From an uncultured Altererythrobacter sp. (GTDB lineage: Bacteria > Pseudomonadota > Alphaproteobacteria > Sphingomonadales > Sphingomonadaceae), in assembly GCA_937950385.1 (NCBI GenBank), contig CALFEA010000107.1:1-7346 (forward strand): a stretch of 7,346 nt of DNA. The letters are read 5' to 3'. The translations under genes were made by a program, and so were the position numbers. Below the pieces are notes generated by a model. It was given only the letters and a program-made list of their open reading frames with translations. It was not told the DNA's origin and did no database searches. Below are positions 6,103 to 7,346 of the stretch, in pieces (within the stretch, counting starts at the first letter, position 1; the number at the start of each line of letters is the position of its first letter).

Positions 6103-7284
6103 TTGTCAAAGGATACAACCGCTGGCGCTTGGGGAAGACGCCTGCGTGACCTGTTCCCCGACCGTGAGTTTTTCATGCGGTCGCAAGGGCAGGTACGCTT
6201 CATCAAAGTGTCATCGCGCATCCAAATGGGCGGCGCAGCAGCCGTTGTGGCGCTGCTCGGCATATGGGGCGTGTCCATGGGCGTGATGGGCGTCCTCCAA
6301 TATCAAGCCGAATCCGACCGCATGGCCCTCATCGAGGAAAAAGCAAGAATCGCCTCAGATTCAGAGCGGCTCGAGGCATATGGCGACAATATTGAAGAAG
6401 TCAGCGACGATCTGGCCAAGCGAATGGATTTCCTGGAGAAAACCACCCAAGGCCTGCCTGCTGATATGAAGCCTTCGGGCACAGTCACCGACAGCACGAG
6501 CGAAACCGCTAAAACTGTTGAGAAAGTCAGCAAATCCTTCCCAGAAGCAGCCGAACTCGCCCGCGTTGAAGCGCGCCAGATTGCCTATGTTGAGCGCCTA
6601 ACCATGGCGGCTGATCAACGCTCTAAAGCCGCTGCACAAGCGATACGTCAATTGGGCATCAACCCAGAAAAATTGCTGCAGAACGCAGTGCGCGAAAACA
6701 AAAATGCAATGGGCGGCCCGCTCGAATTGCTGGCCACATCATCCAATGGCGATATCGATCCGCGCTTTGAGCGTTTGGGTGCTAGCTTAGAGCGTATGAA
6801 CGCGTTGGAACGCGGCCTTGCAAGCATTCCTCAAGTAACCCCGACAAGTCTTGCGCAGACAAAGATGTCATCAAACTATGGTTATCGCCGCGATCCAATC
6901 AATGGCGGCGGCGCCATGCATAGCGGGCTTGATTTCAAAGGGCCTTATGGTGCCCCAATCTACTCAGCAGCAGCGGGCAAAGTCACCTTTGCTGGCTGGC
7001 GCGGAGGCTATGGCAAAACCGTTGAGGTAACCCATGGCAATGGCATGATGACGCGCTATGCGCATATGTCACGGTTCAAAACGCAGCTTGGGCAAGAGGT
7101 CGCAGCCGGTGACATGATTGGCGCGATTGGCAGCACTGGCCGTTCCACCGGCCCGCACTTGCATTTCGAAGTGCGCATCAACGACCGTCCGGTCAATCCG
7201 CAACCCTTCTTGGAGCGAGCCCCCAAGGTTCTCAAAAAAGTCCGAAGAGCCGACACGTCCCTCCCTCCCAAAAGCGCAGAATAA
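6103..7284 (+). CDS. Membrane-anchored M23 peptidoglycan endopeptidase
   Basis: A 393-residue LytM-type zinc endopeptidase that cuts peptide cross-links in peptidoglycan. About 40 basic residues at the N-terminus are predicted cytoplasmic, followed by one membrane segment (about 44-67) and a charged, partly helical periplasmic stem (about 68-250). The M23 domain spans about 255-372. All active-site residues are present: H273 and D277 in HSGLD, H321 in RYAHMS, and H352/H354 in PHLHFEVR. A basic tail (KVLKKVRR) ends the protein. The start is TTG, fixed by GAGAAGG upstream and an in-frame stop before it. A bactofilin begins 4 nt downstream. In Hyphomonas neptunium the bactofilin BacA works with its neighbouring M23 enzyme LmdC in shaping the cell, and the architecture here (short cytoplasmic N-terminus, one membrane segment, periplasmic M23) is the same, so a bactofilin-linked role in local wall remodelling is likely. 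Confidence 0.95.
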   Translation: MSKDTTAGAWGRRLRDLFPDREFFMRSQGQVRFIKVSSRIQMGGAAAVVALLGIWGVSMGVMGVLQYQAESDRMALIEEKARIASDSERLEAYGDNIEEVSDDLAKRMDFLEKTTQGLPADMKPSGTVTDSTSETAKTVEKVSKSFPEAAELARVEARQIAYVERLTMAADQRSKAAAQAIRQLGINPEKLLQNAVRENKNAMGGPLELLATSSNGDIDPRFERLGASLERMNALERGLASIPQVTPTSLAQTKMSSNYGYRRDPINGGGAMHSGLDFKGPYGAPIYSAAAGKVTFAGWRGGYGKTVEVTHGNGMMTRYAHMSRFKTQLGQEVAAGDMIGAIGSTGRSTGPHLHFEVRINDRPVNPQPFLERAPKVLKKVRRADTSLPPKSAE

Positions 7285-7288
7285 GTCT

Positions 7289-7346
7289 GTGGCGCGCGGT
7301 AACGGATCGACTTTCTCGGTAATCGGCTCTGACGTCGTGATTACTG
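7289..7346 (+). CDS. Bactofilin (partial, N-terminus only)
   Basis: A GTG 4 nt after the M23 stop opens a frame running off the window edge. It reads ARGNGSTFSVIGSDVVIT, the typical opening of bactofilins (STFSVIGSDV-type), which polymerise without nucleotide into membrane-associated filaments that position wall enzymes. Only 19 residues are present, so the beta-helical core is not seen. No ATG lies in this frame for at least 60 nt upstream, and no clear Shine-Dalgarno is present. Translation is probably coupled to the M23 gene. Confidence 0.8.
   Translation, partial: MARGNGSTFSVIGSDVVIT

Overview
The window reads as a chromosomal segment from an alphaproteobacterium, most likely Sphingomonadales and probably the Erythrobacter/Altererythrobacter group. 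This rests on the gene order, the form of the RlmH, NadD and RsfS proteins, and the long stop-free antisense frames typical of fairly GC-rich genomes. It looks like core genome: no mobile element, CRISPR array, tRNA or rRNA is visible.

Minus strand (about 5831 down to 1): proA (proline synthesis), nadD (NAD synthesis), rsfS (ribosome silencing), rlmH (23S rRNA methylation), an EnvC-type degenerate LytM protein, the periplasmic protease ctpA, and the first codons of a further gene at the left edge. The proA-nadD, rsfS-rlmH and rlmH-envC gaps are only 10, 9 and 4 nt, so these genes are probably co-transcribed and translationally coupled. A 75-nt gap separates nadD from rsfS. A 186-nt gap with possible control elements separates envC from ctpA.

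Plus strand (6103 onward): diverging from proA across a 271-nt intergenic region is a membrane-anchored M23 endopeptidase with a complete active site, followed 4 nt later by the start of a bactofilin. This is the recognised cell-shape pairing of a cytoskeletal polymer with a peptidoglycan hydrolase. The window therefore places metabolic and ribosome genes between two sets of envelope genes: EnvC and CtpA on one side, M23 and bactofilin on the other.

The most notable observation is in translation starts. rlmH has no ATG, GTG or TTG that would give a full-length protein. Its conserved N-terminus begins at an ATT codon placed 6 nt after an AGAGG Shine-Dalgarno sequence. The preceding rsfS gene ends with a TAG in the same frame, only three codons before that ATT. 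nadD likewise has no canonical start that keeps its nucleotide-binding strand, and CTG is the best candidate. The M23 gene starts with TTG and the bactofilin with GTG. I found no clearly novel multi-gene system; the rest is ordinary housekeeping and cell-wall content.
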